A stretch of DNA of 64,000 bases from an uncultured Coriobacteriales bacterium (lineage in GTDB: Bacteria; Actinomycetota; Coriobacteriia; Coriobacteriales; UMGS124): assembly GCA_934636245.1 (NCBI GenBank), contig CAKUAI010000011.1:1-64000 (forward strand). Reading direction: 5' to 3'. Under the pieces are notes generated by a model. That model did no database searches. It was given only the letters and a program-made list of their open reading frames with translations, and was not told the DNA's origin. Below are positions 25,645 through 34,484 of the stretch, piece by piece. The translations under genes were made by a program, and so were the position numbers. The stretch's first letter is position 1, and every line of letters begins with the position of its first letter.

Positions 25645-26544
25645 CTACTCCCCCAGGCCCTTCGCACTCGCCTGGCAGTACGCCCAGAATGCCTGCTCGG
25701 CGTCGTCGAGGGCATGGGTGTCGAGGCAAACGATGGAGAAACCCCACTGCGCGTCTTCGAGCACAACGGGCACAGCCCGGTGATCGCGAGAGAAAATAGG
25801 CAGGTTTACCAGGTGTTCCACCGAGAATCCCACACCGCGGCCGCTTGCCGCGAACTCGTAGAGTTGGAATATCTCGCTCATCTGGTACACATGGCCCAGG
25901 CTCACGCCTGCCTGCTCGGCCCCCTCCATGAGCCTGCGGTAGCAATCGAAGCCCGTGCCGGGAATGGCCACATCGTAGCCCGCGATATCGGCAAGGCCCA
26001 GTGACTCGCGGCCAACTAGGGGGCTCTCCTCGTTGACCCAGAAGTATTGGCGGCACCGGTAGAGCTCGCGTGCCTGCATGCCCTCGGGCACCCGACCCAC
26101 GAGCAACGCCAGGCCGCACTCCCCTTTCTGCAGGTTGCGCACGACAGACTCGTCCGACGCCTCCCAATACTCGAAGTCGATGTCGGGGTGCCGCTCGTAG
26201 AAGCGCTCGAGAAACTCCGGACCGAACGTGCCGAGCACGCCCAATGAGCAGGCAAGACGTATGGTGGAGCGCTGGCCTCCGCGAATGGCGTTGAAAGCAG
26301 ACTGCAGCAAATGCGTGTTGGAGTCGAACACCTGGGCATATTGGAACAGCTCGTGGGCGTAGTCGGTGGGTACGGGAGACCCAGTGGCATCGTCGATGAT
26401 GAAAAGGGGCACACCCAGGTCCTTTTCGAGCGTATGGATAGCCTTGGTGAGGCCCTGCGGCGACACGGGCACGCGGCGGGCGGCAGCCGAAAAGTTGCCT
26501 TCCATGTAGGCAAGCTCAAAGTAACGAAGGTATTCAGTATTCAA
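25645..26544 (-). CDS. LysR-family transcriptional regulator
   Basis: 299 residues from a TTG at 26544 (LNTEYLRYFELAY), 8 bases after GGGGG. The frame stays open to 26661 but that part does not resemble LysR. The HTH at about 1-60 includes GNFSAAARRVPVSPQGLTKA; the effector domain spans about 90-290. It is divergent from the flavoprotein at 26882, the standard LysR/target layout, so it probably controls that gene. Confidence 0.87.
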   Translation of the reverse strand: MNTEYLRYFELAYMEGNFSAAARRVPVSPQGLTKAIHTLEKDLGVPLFIIDDATGSPVPTDYAHELFQYAQVFDSNTHLLQSAFNAIRGGQRSTIRLACSLGVLGTFGPEFLERFYERHPDIDFEYWEASDESVVRNLQKGECGLALLVGRVPEGMQARELYRCRQYFWVNEESPLVGRESLGLADIAGYDVAIPGTGFDCYRRLMEGAEQAGVSLGHVYQMSEIFQLYEFAASGRGVGFSVEHLVNLPIFSRDHRAVPVVLEDAQWGFSIVCLDTHALDDAEQAFWAYCQASAKGLGE

Positions 26545-26881
26545 GCGGCAACCCCCATCAAACGACGCCGACGCTAGCGCCTCCCCTCCCCGGAAGGCCC
26601 CATGATTGTACGCGACCTGCGGATTCTTCGCCCGGTTGAAGCCCTCAACTTTTCGTTTCACTCAAACGGTTGTGACCCTCAAAAAGCGGTTGGCGGCAAA
26701 CCCATTGTGAGGGGCGAAATCGCGTGCCATTATGCGTGGCGTGCCAAGGAAAAGCGTCTTCAAGGGAGACGCAACCTAGGCATTCAGGCAGGTAAAGCGT
26801 GCTGTTCCAATCAAGGATCACATGCAAGACATGCCCAAGGCAACGCACCGCAAGGTGCAGAGAAACGAAAGGGGAACCATC
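26545..26881. promoter_or_regulatory. Divergent intergenic region, LysR / flavoprotein
   Basis: 337 bases that must contain the LysR and flavoprotein promoters. I see no gene and no strong inverted repeat here. Confidence 0.4.
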
Positions 26882-28474
26882 ATGGAAATGACCCGCCGCA
26901 ACTTTGTCGCCAGCGCCGCCGCAGCAGGCACGGCCGCAGCCGTTGCAAGCACATTTGCCCCCGAGGCCGCCCAGGCCAAGGTCATCGCCGAGTCGAGCAG
27001 CGTGTGGGACCTCGACGAGGTCGGCGAACCCACCGAGGAGCTCGAGTGCGACATCGCCATCATCGGCGCCGGCGGCACGGGCATGGCGTGCGCCTGCCAG
27101 GCCAAGCAGCTCGGCCTCAACCCCATCGTCTTCGAGAAGCGCGAGGTCACGGGCGGCTCCTTCATCGGCACCGAGGGCCTCTTCGCCCTGGGCACCAAGT
27201 ACACCGAGGAGTCCGGCTGCACCCTCACCGTGGAGGAAGCCATCACCAACACGATGGTCTACCACCACTTCATCCCCAATCACAAGCTCTACCAGCGCTT
27301 CTTCAACCAGACCGCCGAGACCGTGCAGTGGCTTGAGGACCTGGGCGTAGGCTTCCAGGGTGCCATCGCCATCGGCGCCGGCCAGAAGTGCTGGCACGTG
27401 TACGAGCGCGACCTTGAGAAGGGCCCGGGCGCCACGTTCCAGGACAGCATGCGCGCCGCCGCCGAGAACCTCGGCGTGCAGATCGAGCTCTCGACTCCCG
27501 TGAAGAAGATCCTCGTTGAGGACGGCAAGGTCACGGGCGTGCTCGCCCAGCGCGAGGACGGCACCGTCGTGCGCGTCAACGCTCCCTGCGTCGCCTGCGC
27601 CACCGGCGGTTATCCCCAGAACAAGGACTTCCTCTACGCCGTCTCCGAGACGCGCAACGAGCTCATCCTACCGCAGGGCGTGCCCGGCAACGACGCCGAC
27701 GGCATCAAGATGGCCCGCGACGCCGGCGCCTACATGGCCGAGGGCCTGGGCACCGTGATGTGGTGCGGCCCGTGCCTCGACGGCGCCGTGTGGACCCACA
27801 TGGACTACTGCGCCTCCGTGCAGCCTACCCTCTGGATTAACGGCGACTGCGAGCGCTGGATCAACGAGGACCGCTGGATCTCCGACTTCGCCGGCGTCGG
27901 CCTTGCTCAGCGCAACCAGGACAAGACATTCACCATCTTCACTGAGCGCGACCTGACCACCTGGGAGGAAGAGGGCCCCTACGGCATGGTCTTCTCCTTC
28001 ACCTCGCCGGGCAACCCCATGGTGGGCGTGCGCGAGCAGATCGAGGACCTCATCGCCGGCGGCACCGTGTTCAAGTGCGACACCGTCGAGGAGATGGCCG
28101 AGGCCGAGGGTCTCGACGCCGAGGCGCTCAGGGCCTGCATCGACCAGTACAACAGCTACTGCGACGAGGGCCACGACCCCGACTTCGGCAAGGCCGCCGA
28201 GCACCTGCGCAAGATGGACGAGCCGCCCTTCTACATCGGACAGATCGGCGACGGCTACTACACCACGTGCGGCGGCATCATGATCAACGCCAACTGCGAG
28301 GTTGAGAACGAAGCCCACGAGGTCATCCCCGGCCTGTACGCCGGCGGTTCCGACGCGGGCTGCCTGTACGGCGACTCCTACGACGTCTCCCTGGCCCCCG
28401 GCTCGCAGGCCTCCTGGGCCAACAACTCCGGCCGCATCATCGCCATGCAGGCCGCCGAGTACCTGGGCAAGTAA
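26882..28474 (+). CDS. Tat-exported FAD-dependent reductase
   Basis: 530 residues from the ATG at 26882, after GAAAGGGGA. Tat motif MEMTRRNFVAS, Rossmann motif GAGGTG at residues 62-67. The NGxRF position reads NGDCERWINED, keeping the arginine but replacing F with W. The C-terminal loop PGLYAGGSDAGCLYGDSYD groups it with the 931 and 53038 paralogs. Very high GC3 suggests strong adaptation to the host and high expression. It is divergent from the LysR gene at 25645-26544 and ends at a terminator. Confidence 0.9.
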   Translation: MEMTRRNFVASAAAAGTAAAVASTFAPEAAQAKVIAESSSVWDLDEVGEPTEELECDIAIIGAGGTGMACACQAKQLGLNPIVFEKREVTGGSFIGTEGLFALGTKYTEESGCTLTVEEAITNTMVYHHFIPNHKLYQRFFNQTAETVQWLEDLGVGFQGAIAIGAGQKCWHVYERDLEKGPGATFQDSMRAAAENLGVQIELSTPVKKILVEDGKVTGVLAQREDGTVVRVNAPCVACATGGYPQNKDFLYAVSETRNELILPQGVPGNDADGIKMARDAGAYMAEGLGTVMWCGPCLDGAVWTHMDYCASVQPTLWINGDCERWINEDRWISDFAGVGLAQRNQDKTFTIFTERDLTTWEEEGPYGMVFSFTSPGNPMVGVREQIEDLIAGGTVFKCDTVEEMAEAEGLDAEALRACIDQYNSYCDEGHDPDFGKAAEHLRKMDEPPFYIGQIGDGYYTTCGGIMINANCEVENEAHEVIPGLYAGGSDAGCLYGDSYDVSLAPGSQASWANNSGRIIAMQAAEYLGK

Positions 28475-28540
28475 GAACGGCACGAGGTAAAGGCAGGCGA
28501 GGCGCCATAGCCCGCCCCGCATAGCAAGGCAGAACCACCG

Positions 28541-28582
28541 CCCCCATCTCTTGGTAAAACAGGAGGTGGGGGCAGATTTTTG
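28541..28582 (+). terminator. Terminator after the 26882-28474 flavoprotein
   Basis: CCCCCATCTC (28541-28550) pairs with GAGGTGGGGG (28563-28572) with one wobble; TTTTT follows at 28577. Confidence 0.8.
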
Positions 28583-28715
28583 GTTGATGAGACCGGGGCC
28601 ACACCTCTCCTCCACGACAGTCTGGGCGAATCTTCCCGAATCTGCTCAGACTTATTCCTCGTCGAAGAGATGCGTATTTGAGACCCGATAATCTAGCCGG
28701 CCTCCGCATACAGCC

Positions 28716-30035
28716 CTACTCCAAGCCCAGCATCCACCTCCAGGCTTCAACGATATGGATGCGGGAATCCTCGGGCCGAGGCATGGACGTTGCATCAAAG
28801 ACGATGAGCTCCCCCCGCTCGAGCCCCGTGGCATCCATTGCATCAGTGAGGGCCCGGCATTCACGATGAAACGTTGAGGGCTCTTCAATGAAGGCGCTGA
28901 CTTGGTACAGGGAGCGCGGCACACGCTCCTCCTCGTCCCCCACCACAAAGTCAATCTCATAACCAGCGGGAGTTTGGTAAAACCCGATGTTCGAGAGCCT
29001 GTCTCCAAGCAAGCGGCGGCGAAGCTCGAGGTAGACCGCCGTTTCAAGACGCTGTCCCAAATCGGCAGAGCCTGCTGGCCCCATGGCGAATGAAAGGCCG
29101 GGGTCAACGGCGTACAATTTTCTCTTGCCCATCTGCGCCTGAGCCATATCTGCACCGAAGCGCGCAACCAAAAAGAATAAGTATGCGTCCTCACAATGAA
29201 CGGGGAGCTCATAGGCGTCCCCTTTGGCAAGAGAGACGCCCATGCTTCTCAGCTCGTTGTAAATCTTGTTCGTTGAATACTCTCGACCGGAGCAACGCAA
29301 CGCACGCTGGACGAAACGCCGGGCACCCAAAACGGGCAATCCATGGCGCTCGGCAAGATCCCGCACCACGACGGTCTGCACGACATCCTGAAGGCCGGCA
29401 ACACGCATCGCGGTATCGGCATCCTGGACTTCAGGAAATCCGCCCGTGCTCAGGTATTCCTCAAATGCGCGTCGCAAAGTCCGCTCGTCATCGGGCGATA
29501 TGACTCCCGAAGGCTCCATGCGTCTATGGCGCAAGTACTCTCGGAATGAATAAGGGTAGACGTCTGCAGCAATGCCACGGCCGCGAAACTCAGTGGCGAT
29601 GTCGTCTGAAAGCATCTTTGCCGACGAGCCGCTCGCGCAGATTTCGAAGCGGGGATCTTGGGTCAACCGGCGAAGCGTGCGCCCCCAGCCTTCGACGTTT
29701 TGAACCTCATCGAAAAAGAGATAGGCCTTCCCCTGGGCGGCTGCAGGCACAAGCCTCAAGTACTCTTCGACGACGGCGCCGATGACATTGTCGGGATAAA
29801 ACGAAAGGCGGTCGTCCTCAAAATCGACGAATAAGACCTGCTCGCGCGCAACGCCTGCGTCCATGAGCTCGTGAATCTGCTGGAACATGCGATAGGTCTT
29901 CCCGCAACGACGCACACCCTTAAGCACAGAGGCGCGCTGCGCGAGCTTGGGGATGGCGACGTCGCGTCGAGTTCCCTGAGGGATTTCACGCGTCACGCCT
30001 TCGGCCACAACCGTTCTCAACAACTCTTCATTCAT
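28716..30035 (-). CDS. Stand-alone P-loop ATPase with DUF4143-like C-terminus
   Basis: 439 residues from the ATG at 30035 after GGGGCGAGG; a 970-residue reading that extends to 31628 would run through the SNF2 gene and is not credible. Walker A is LKGVRRCGKTYRM near residue 40-50, Walker B is AYLFFDEVQNVEGW. The Ser-rich sensor GSSAKMLS and the STGGFPEV segment are typical of the ATPases that carry a C-terminal DUF4143, which ends in a restriction-like fold; GYEIDFVVGDEEE is the matching acidic strand. The function of this family is poorly known, and many members lie in accessory loci. It is divergent from the SNF2 helicase; three inverted repeats lie between them. Confidence 0.85.
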   Translation of the reverse strand: MNEELLRTVVAEGVTREIPQGTRRDVAIPKLAQRASVLKGVRRCGKTYRMFQQIHELMDAGVAREQVLFVDFEDDRLSFYPDNVIGAVVEEYLRLVPAAAQGKAYLFFDEVQNVEGWGRTLRRLTQDPRFEICASGSSAKMLSDDIATEFRGRGIAADVYPYSFREYLRHRRMEPSGVISPDDERTLRRAFEEYLSTGGFPEVQDADTAMRVAGLQDVVQTVVVRDLAERHGLPVLGARRFVQRALRCSGREYSTNKIYNELRSMGVSLAKGDAYELPVHCEDAYLFFLVARFGADMAQAQMGKRKLYAVDPGLSFAMGPAGSADLGQRLETAVYLELRRRLLGDRLSNIGFYQTPAGYEIDFVVGDEEERVPRSLYQVSAFIEEPSTFHRECRALTDAMDATGLERGELIVFDATSMPRPEDSRIHIVEAWRWMLGLE

Positions 30036-30049
30036 GACCTCGCCCCAAT

Positions 30050-30069
30050 CTTTCCTGCTTTTAGGAAAG
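30050..30069. promoter_or_regulatory. Inverted repeat 1 of ATPase/SNF2 intergenic region
   Basis: CTTTCCTGCTTTTAGGAAAG has perfect 6-bp arms. It lies 15 bases upstream of the ATPase start and shares its sequence pattern with 30082-30101, centre to centre 32 bases (about three helical turns). Confidence 0.6.
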
Positions 30070-30081
30070 TATAGGACGAAT

Positions 30082-30101
30082 CTTTCCTGAATTTGGGAAA
30101 G
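30082..30101. promoter_or_regulatory. Inverted repeat 2 of ATPase/SNF2 intergenic region
   Basis: CTTTCCTGAATTTGGGAAAG repeats the first site with 16 of 20 positions kept, all in the arms and the TG/TTT core. The pair looks like a double operator. Confidence 0.6.
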
Positions 30102-30110
30102 ATTCGACGA

Positions 30111-30136
30111 AAACCTTCCCGATTCCCGTAAGGTTT
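30111..30136. promoter_or_regulatory. Inverted repeat 3 of ATPase/SNF2 intergenic region
   Basis: AAACCTT (30111-30117) and AAGGTTT (30130-30136) form a perfect 7-bp inverted repeat of a different sequence, about 80 bases before the SNF2 start. Confidence 0.4.
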
Positions 30137-30215
30137 GCCCCGGGGCGGCCGCGTTACAATAAGCGGGTCTTGCCCGTTCTCGCTGCTTGACAGCCTGCCG
30201 TCCCCAAGGAGCCCC

Positions 30216-33200
30216 ATGTCGTTCATCACGAGTCTCAAGGCCGAAGCCGCACTTGACAGCACATACGGCAAAGGGCTCGATCTTGCGCTGAGCGGCGGCG
30301 TTCTCGACTGCAAGGAGACGCCAAGCAGCATCGAGGGCGCGGTGATAGTGAGCGGCACGGTTGAGGGATCGCACGGCCGGACCTATCAGACGCGCGCCTC
30401 GCTCGATCTCGACGAGCAAGTCGTTCTTGCCTACTCGTGCAACTGCTCGGCCGCCCACAACTACGACGGCATGTGCAAGCATGAGGTCGCGCTTGTGCTG
30501 CATTACCTCGATGCGATTGGGGTTGCGGCCCTCGCCTCCCCTGGTACATACGGAACGCAAGCCGCTCGGCCGGCCGCAAGTGCGCGCGCAAAGGCATCGT
30601 TCACATCGCGGGCGCTGCCCACCAGCTCCCAGATTGCCAACCTGCTCAGCGTGCTCACCCAGCAGCGCGCAGACGAGGCGGCACGCACACGGCGCGGACA
30701 CGGCATCGAGGAAGCCGAGCTGAACTTGGAGCCGGCCGACTTCGAGGTCTCCATCATCCCGCCGAGCAGCCCGTATGGGTTCGACGACACACTGTGCCTG
30801 CGGCTCAAGGTCCGGCGCGGCAAGGCTTCCTATGTCGTCAAGAACATGGGCGACCTCGTACATGCCTGGAAAACAGGAGCCCAAGTCACCCATGGCAAAA
30901 ACCTCACGCTCACCTACCTGCCCGGCAACCTCACCGAGCGGGCCTGCAAGCTGCTCGACCTCATCACGCGCATCGTAAACACCCAGCAGGCGCTCTTCAG
31001 TTCGCGCTGGCAGTACATGCAGGCCGGACGCGGCACCGACATCAAGGAGCTGCCCCTCTCCCCCGTCGACGCGATTGACGTGCTCGATCTCATGCAGGGC
31101 GACAGCATCGCATTCGGGTTCGGGTACAACTACGTGCAAGGCAAGGACCTCGTGTGTCAGGTTGAGGTGCTGCATGGCAACCCCACCATAGAGGCCGAGG
31201 TACGCCCGGCCAACGACGGCGGCTTTGACCTGCGACTTCCCTCGACCCTGCAGTTTCTGGCCGACGACGAACGCATGTACATCGTGGACGACGCCCATGC
31301 GTGGCGCTGCAGCGACGAGTTCATGCGTGCCGGCGGCGGGTTCTTCTCGAGCCTGCTTCCCGCCCGCGGCGCCCTGCATATCGGCACCACCGACCTGGGC
31401 GACTTCTGTCGCACGGTCCTGCCGACCTTGCGCAACTGCACGCATCTCACAGGGGCCGAGGCCCTCGACTCCTTCTGCCCCCCTGTGCCAGAGTTCTCGT
31501 TCAAGGTGGGCATGGAGGATGGCGAGGTGACCTGCCAGGCAACCGTGGCCTATGACGACTGGCGGGCAAGCCTGTACGAGCCGCAGCGCCCCGGCCAGCC
31601 CGCACGCGACCTTGTGGCCGAGTATCACGTGCAGGACATCGTGGAGGAATACTTCCCAGGCGGGGCCCAGGTGCCCGGCTTTGACGAAAGCGACGACGAG
31701 CTGCTCTATATCCTGCTTACCGACGGCCTGGCTGAGCTGGGAGAACTGGGCGATGTGATGGTGAGCGAGCGCCTGCGCGCCATCAAGGCGCAGGGCAGCC
31801 CGCAGGTGCGTGTCAAGGCGACGCTCAAGAGCGGACTTCTCGACCTTCAGGTGGACGCAAGCGGCATGTCGCCCCGCGACCTGATGCTCTTCCTCGACTC
31901 GTATAAGCGCAAGCAGAAGTTTGTGCGCCTGTCCAGCGGCGACATCGTCAAGCTGGGCGACAGCCTGCGCGAGGTGAACGCCCTCGCCGAGAGCCTGGGC
32001 GTCGACGCGGTGCAGATGGCAGGCGACGGCGTGGGCCTACCCTCGAACCGCACGCTGTTTGTGGACGCCCTGCTCAAAAAGGCCTCCGGGGTGCGCCTGG
32101 AGCGCAATGCGGCGTTTCGCGAGGTCGTGCGCGACTTCGACACGTACGGCGACGCGGATTTCGACGTGCCGGCCTCGCTGAGCGGGATTTTGCGCCCCTA
32201 CCAGGAAGAAGGCTTCCGCTGGCTCGAGACGCTGGAGCGTTTCGGTTTCGGCGGCATCCTGGCCGACGACATGGGCCTGGGAAAGACCCTGCAGGTCATC
32301 ACCCACATCCTCGCGCGCAAAGAGGCGGGCAGCACCCTCCCCTCCCTCGTGGTGTGCCCCGCGTCGCTCGTGTACAACTGGATGGCGGAGCTCGCCCGCT
32401 TCGCCCCACAGCTCGATGCCGCAGCCGTGGTTGGCACCAAGACTGCACGGACGGCAGTGATTGGCGCCGCGACCTCCCATGACGTGCTCGTGACATCCTA
32501 CGACCTGCTCAAGCGCGATATTGAGTCATATACAGGCATTCGCTTTGCGCGCGTGGTGCTCGACGAAGCCCATTACATCAAGAACCCCGGCACCCAAGTG
32601 GCCAAAGCGGTGAAATGCCTGCAGGCCGACACGCGGCTGGCGCTCACGGGCACGCCCATCGAGAACCGCCTCATCGAGCTGTGGAGCATCTTCGACTTCC
32701 TCATGCCGGGCATCCTGGGCAGCATGGATTCGTTCTCCAAGCGCTTCGCCGGACCTGTGGAGGCCCGCGAGGGCGACTCGGCGCATCGACTGCAGTGCAT
32801 GGTCGCCCCGTTTATCCTGCGCAGGCTCAAGGCCGACGTGCTGGCAGACCTGCCGGAGAAAAACGAGAGCGTCGTGTACGCACGCATGGCCGGCGAGCAG
32901 GACAAGCTATACAAGGCCAACCAAGACAGGCTTGCGTTGCAGCTGCAGCACGAGAACACGCCCAAGGAGTTCAAGGAAAACAAGCTTAAGATTCTCGCCG
33001 AGCTCACGAAGCTGCGCCAGATCTGCTGCGACCCTCGCCTGTTCTACGACGGATACGCAGGTGGCTCGGCCAAGCTCGACACCTGCATGGAGCTTCTGCA
33101 CAACGCCGTGGATGGCGGACATAAGGTACTTCTGTTCTCGCAGTTCACAAGCATGCTCACGCTCATCGAGGAGCGCCTGGCAGCAGCCAAGATCGCCTCT

Positions 33201-33587
33201 CTCACCCTCACAGGCGCCACAAGCAAGGAAGAGCGCGCGAGGCTGGTGGACGCATTCCAAACCGGAGACGTGCCGGTGTTCCTCATCTCGCTGAAGGCGG
33301 GAGGCGTGGGCCTCAACCTCACGGCGGCCGACGTCGTCATCCACTACGACCCCTGGTGGAACGTGTCGGCCCAGAACCAGGCTACCGACCGCGCGCACCG
33401 CATCGGCCAGACGCGAGCCGTGAGCGTGTTCAAGCTCATCTGCCAGGACACAATCGAGGAGCGTATCTTGCAGATGCAAGAGCGCAAGCACGACCTGGCC
33501 GAAAGCGTGCTAGGCGGCGAGGGCGTGGGATCTGCGACCCTCTCGAGGGAAGACGTGCTGGCCCTGCTCGACCACGAGGCCGAGTAG
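30216..33587 (+). CDS. SNF2-family DEAD/DEAH helicase with SWIM zinc finger
   Basis: 1123 residues from the ATG at 30216 after CCAAGGA. The N-terminus (about 75-110) has a SWIM-type zinc site, CNCSAAHNYDGMCKHEVALV. Residues about 640-1120 are the SNF2 motor: GILADDMGLGKTLQ (Walker A), VVLDEAHYIKNP (Walker B/DEAH), LTGTPIENR (motif III), GGVGLNLTAAD, and TDRAHRIGQTR (motif VI). Such proteins translocate on double-stranded DNA and displace bound protein; bacterial SWIM-SNF2 proteins (RapA/HepA-like) may act on RNA polymerase or on DNA repair. It is divergent from an ATPase and followed by a hairpin. Confidence 0.92.
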   Translation: MSFITSLKAEAALDSTYGKGLDLALSGGVLDCKETPSSIEGAVIVSGTVEGSHGRTYQTRASLDLDEQVVLAYSCNCSAAHNYDGMCKHEVALVLHYLDAIGVAALASPGTYGTQAARPAASARAKASFTSRALPTSSQIANLLSVLTQQRADEAARTRRGHGIEEAELNLEPADFEVSIIPPSSPYGFDDTLCLRLKVRRGKASYVVKNMGDLVHAWKTGAQVTHGKNLTLTYLPGNLTERACKLLDLITRIVNTQQALFSSRWQYMQAGRGTDIKELPLSPVDAIDVLDLMQGDSIAFGFGYNYVQGKDLVCQVEVLHGNPTIEAEVRPANDGGFDLRLPSTLQFLADDERMYIVDDAHAWRCSDEFMRAGGGFFSSLLPARGALHIGTTDLGDFCRTVLPTLRNCTHLTGAEALDSFCPPVPEFSFKVGMEDGEVTCQATVAYDDWRASLYEPQRPGQPARDLVAEYHVQDIVEEYFPGGAQVPGFDESDDELLYILLTDGLAELGELGDVMVSERLRAIKAQGSPQVRVKATLKSGLLDLQVDASGMSPRDLMLFLDSYKRKQKFVRLSSGDIVKLGDSLREVNALAESLGVDAVQMAGDGVGLPSNRTLFVDALLKKASGVRLERNAAFREVVRDFDTYGDADFDVPASLSGILRPYQEEGFRWLETLERFGFGGILADDMGLGKTLQVITHILARKEAGSTLPSLVVCPASLVYNWMAELARFAPQLDAAAVVGTKTARTAVIGAATSHDVLVTSYDLLKRDIESYTGIRFARVVLDEAHYIKNPGTQVAKAVKCLQADTRLALTGTPIENRLIELWSIFDFLMPGILGSMDSFSKRFAGPVEAREGDSAHRLQCMVAPFILRRLKADVLADLPEKNESVVYARMAGEQDKLYKANQDRLALQLQHENTPKEFKENKLKILAELTKLRQICCDPRLFYDGYAGGSAKLDTCMELLHNAVDGGHKVLLFSQFTSMLTLIEERLAAAKIASLTLTGATSKEERARLVDAFQTGDVPVFLISLKAGGVGLNLTAADVVIHYDPWWNVSAQNQATDRAHRIGQTRAVSVFKLICQDTIEERILQMQERKHDLAESVLGGEGVGSATLSREDVLALLDHEAE

Positions 33588-33700
33588 GGAGCTCTGGAGA
33601 GAGATCTCCGGGGTCCAGCCTACGAGGCATTCACGCATGAGGGCGAACGGGGGCCTCAGGAAGAGAGTCCCCCTCTCCCCTATTGCTTACTGCCGCACTG

Positions 33701-33734
33701 AGGCCGCCTGTGCTTCAAGCCCAGGCGGCCTTTG
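33701..33734 (+). terminator. Terminator behind the SNF2 gene
   Basis: Perfect 10-bp arms AGGCCGCCTG (33701-33710) and CAGGCGGCCT (33722-33731), followed by only TT. It lies 113 bases behind the stop. Confidence 0.7.
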
Positions 33735-33836
33735 CTCTATCGGACGCCATGACACTGACGGTGCCCGCGTCCTTTGCCCTTCGCGGCCACGATGTGCTTC
33801 TTCTGGCGATGTTTCGAACTGTGTCGTAGCCTCTTT

Positions 33837-34449
33837 ACGCTTGTTTACGTGTGGCTTTACGTTCTTTTTCCTGAATGATTGCTCGGCTGGCACTCCTCAA
33901 GGGCTTGACGTGTGTCAGAAAGCCCTTGTCAATTGTCGTAAACAGGTTTACGTGTTTGACAACACCAGGCTTCACGTTGCTTGCTTTCTCTCCTACTTAT
34001 AGCTTTGCTGGTTTAAAATATGCGTATTTACCTGCAGTTTTTATGACTTAACGTTGCTTTACGTTAGCTTACGCACATTGACGTTACTTAACGAGAACTG
34101 ACGTAAACGTAAATTTTAACGTCATTTGACGGAAAACATCGTAAACGCAGTCGGATGGCATCTCGAGAAGATTCCGCCTTCTTTGTGCTTGCGCGTAAAG
34201 CACTTAACGTAAATAAACGTATATTGACGAAAACGACAATTTAACGTAAACTAAGCTCTTTGAAAGCACTTTATGGTCCTTTACGTTAGTTAACGTGAAT
34301 TAATGTAATTGACGTAATTTACGAAAACTTACGTTTTTATACGTAAAATCACGTTAAGAAGAGGTCTTTGTTTTCGAAAAGATGCTGGTACAAGCCTTGC
34401 ATCTGATTTATATAGTTGTAAAATCACGTCAATTGACGTTAGTTTTACG
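33837..34449. repeat. Helically phased array of degenerate 10-bp ACG(T) repeats
   Basis: This AT-rich stretch has no gene. ACG starts at 34051, 34061, 34071, 34081, 34091 and 34101, exactly 10 bp apart, then 34119 and 34129. A second block has 34207, 34217, 34227 and 34244. A third has 34283, 34293, (ATG at 34303), 34312, 34321, 34331, 34341 and 34351. The last has 34426, 34436 and 34447, just before the HTH/coiled-coil gene at 34485. Looser motifs begin at 33837. The unit is roughly TTNACGTNNN. One repeat per helical turn puts all sites on one DNA face, as in plasmid centromeres and iterons. It also contains a hairpin (AAGGGCTT at 33899, AAGCCCTT at 33920). Confidence 0.85.
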
Positions 34450-34484
34450 TAAGGAAGAGTTCCAAACTTCGAAAGGACCATCCC

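Noticed and set aside
28716..31628. A 970-codon reading of the ATPase gene
   Set aside because: The N-terminal 530 codons lie antisense to the SNF2 helicase; the ATPase domain starts properly at 30035.
33637..34002. A 121-codon frame behind the SNF2 gene
   Set aside because: It crosses a terminator hairpin and enters the AT-rich array, with no features.
33837..34449. The ACG array as a CRISPR
   Set aside because: Units are only 10 bp and degenerate, with no constant repeat/spacer pattern and no cas genes.
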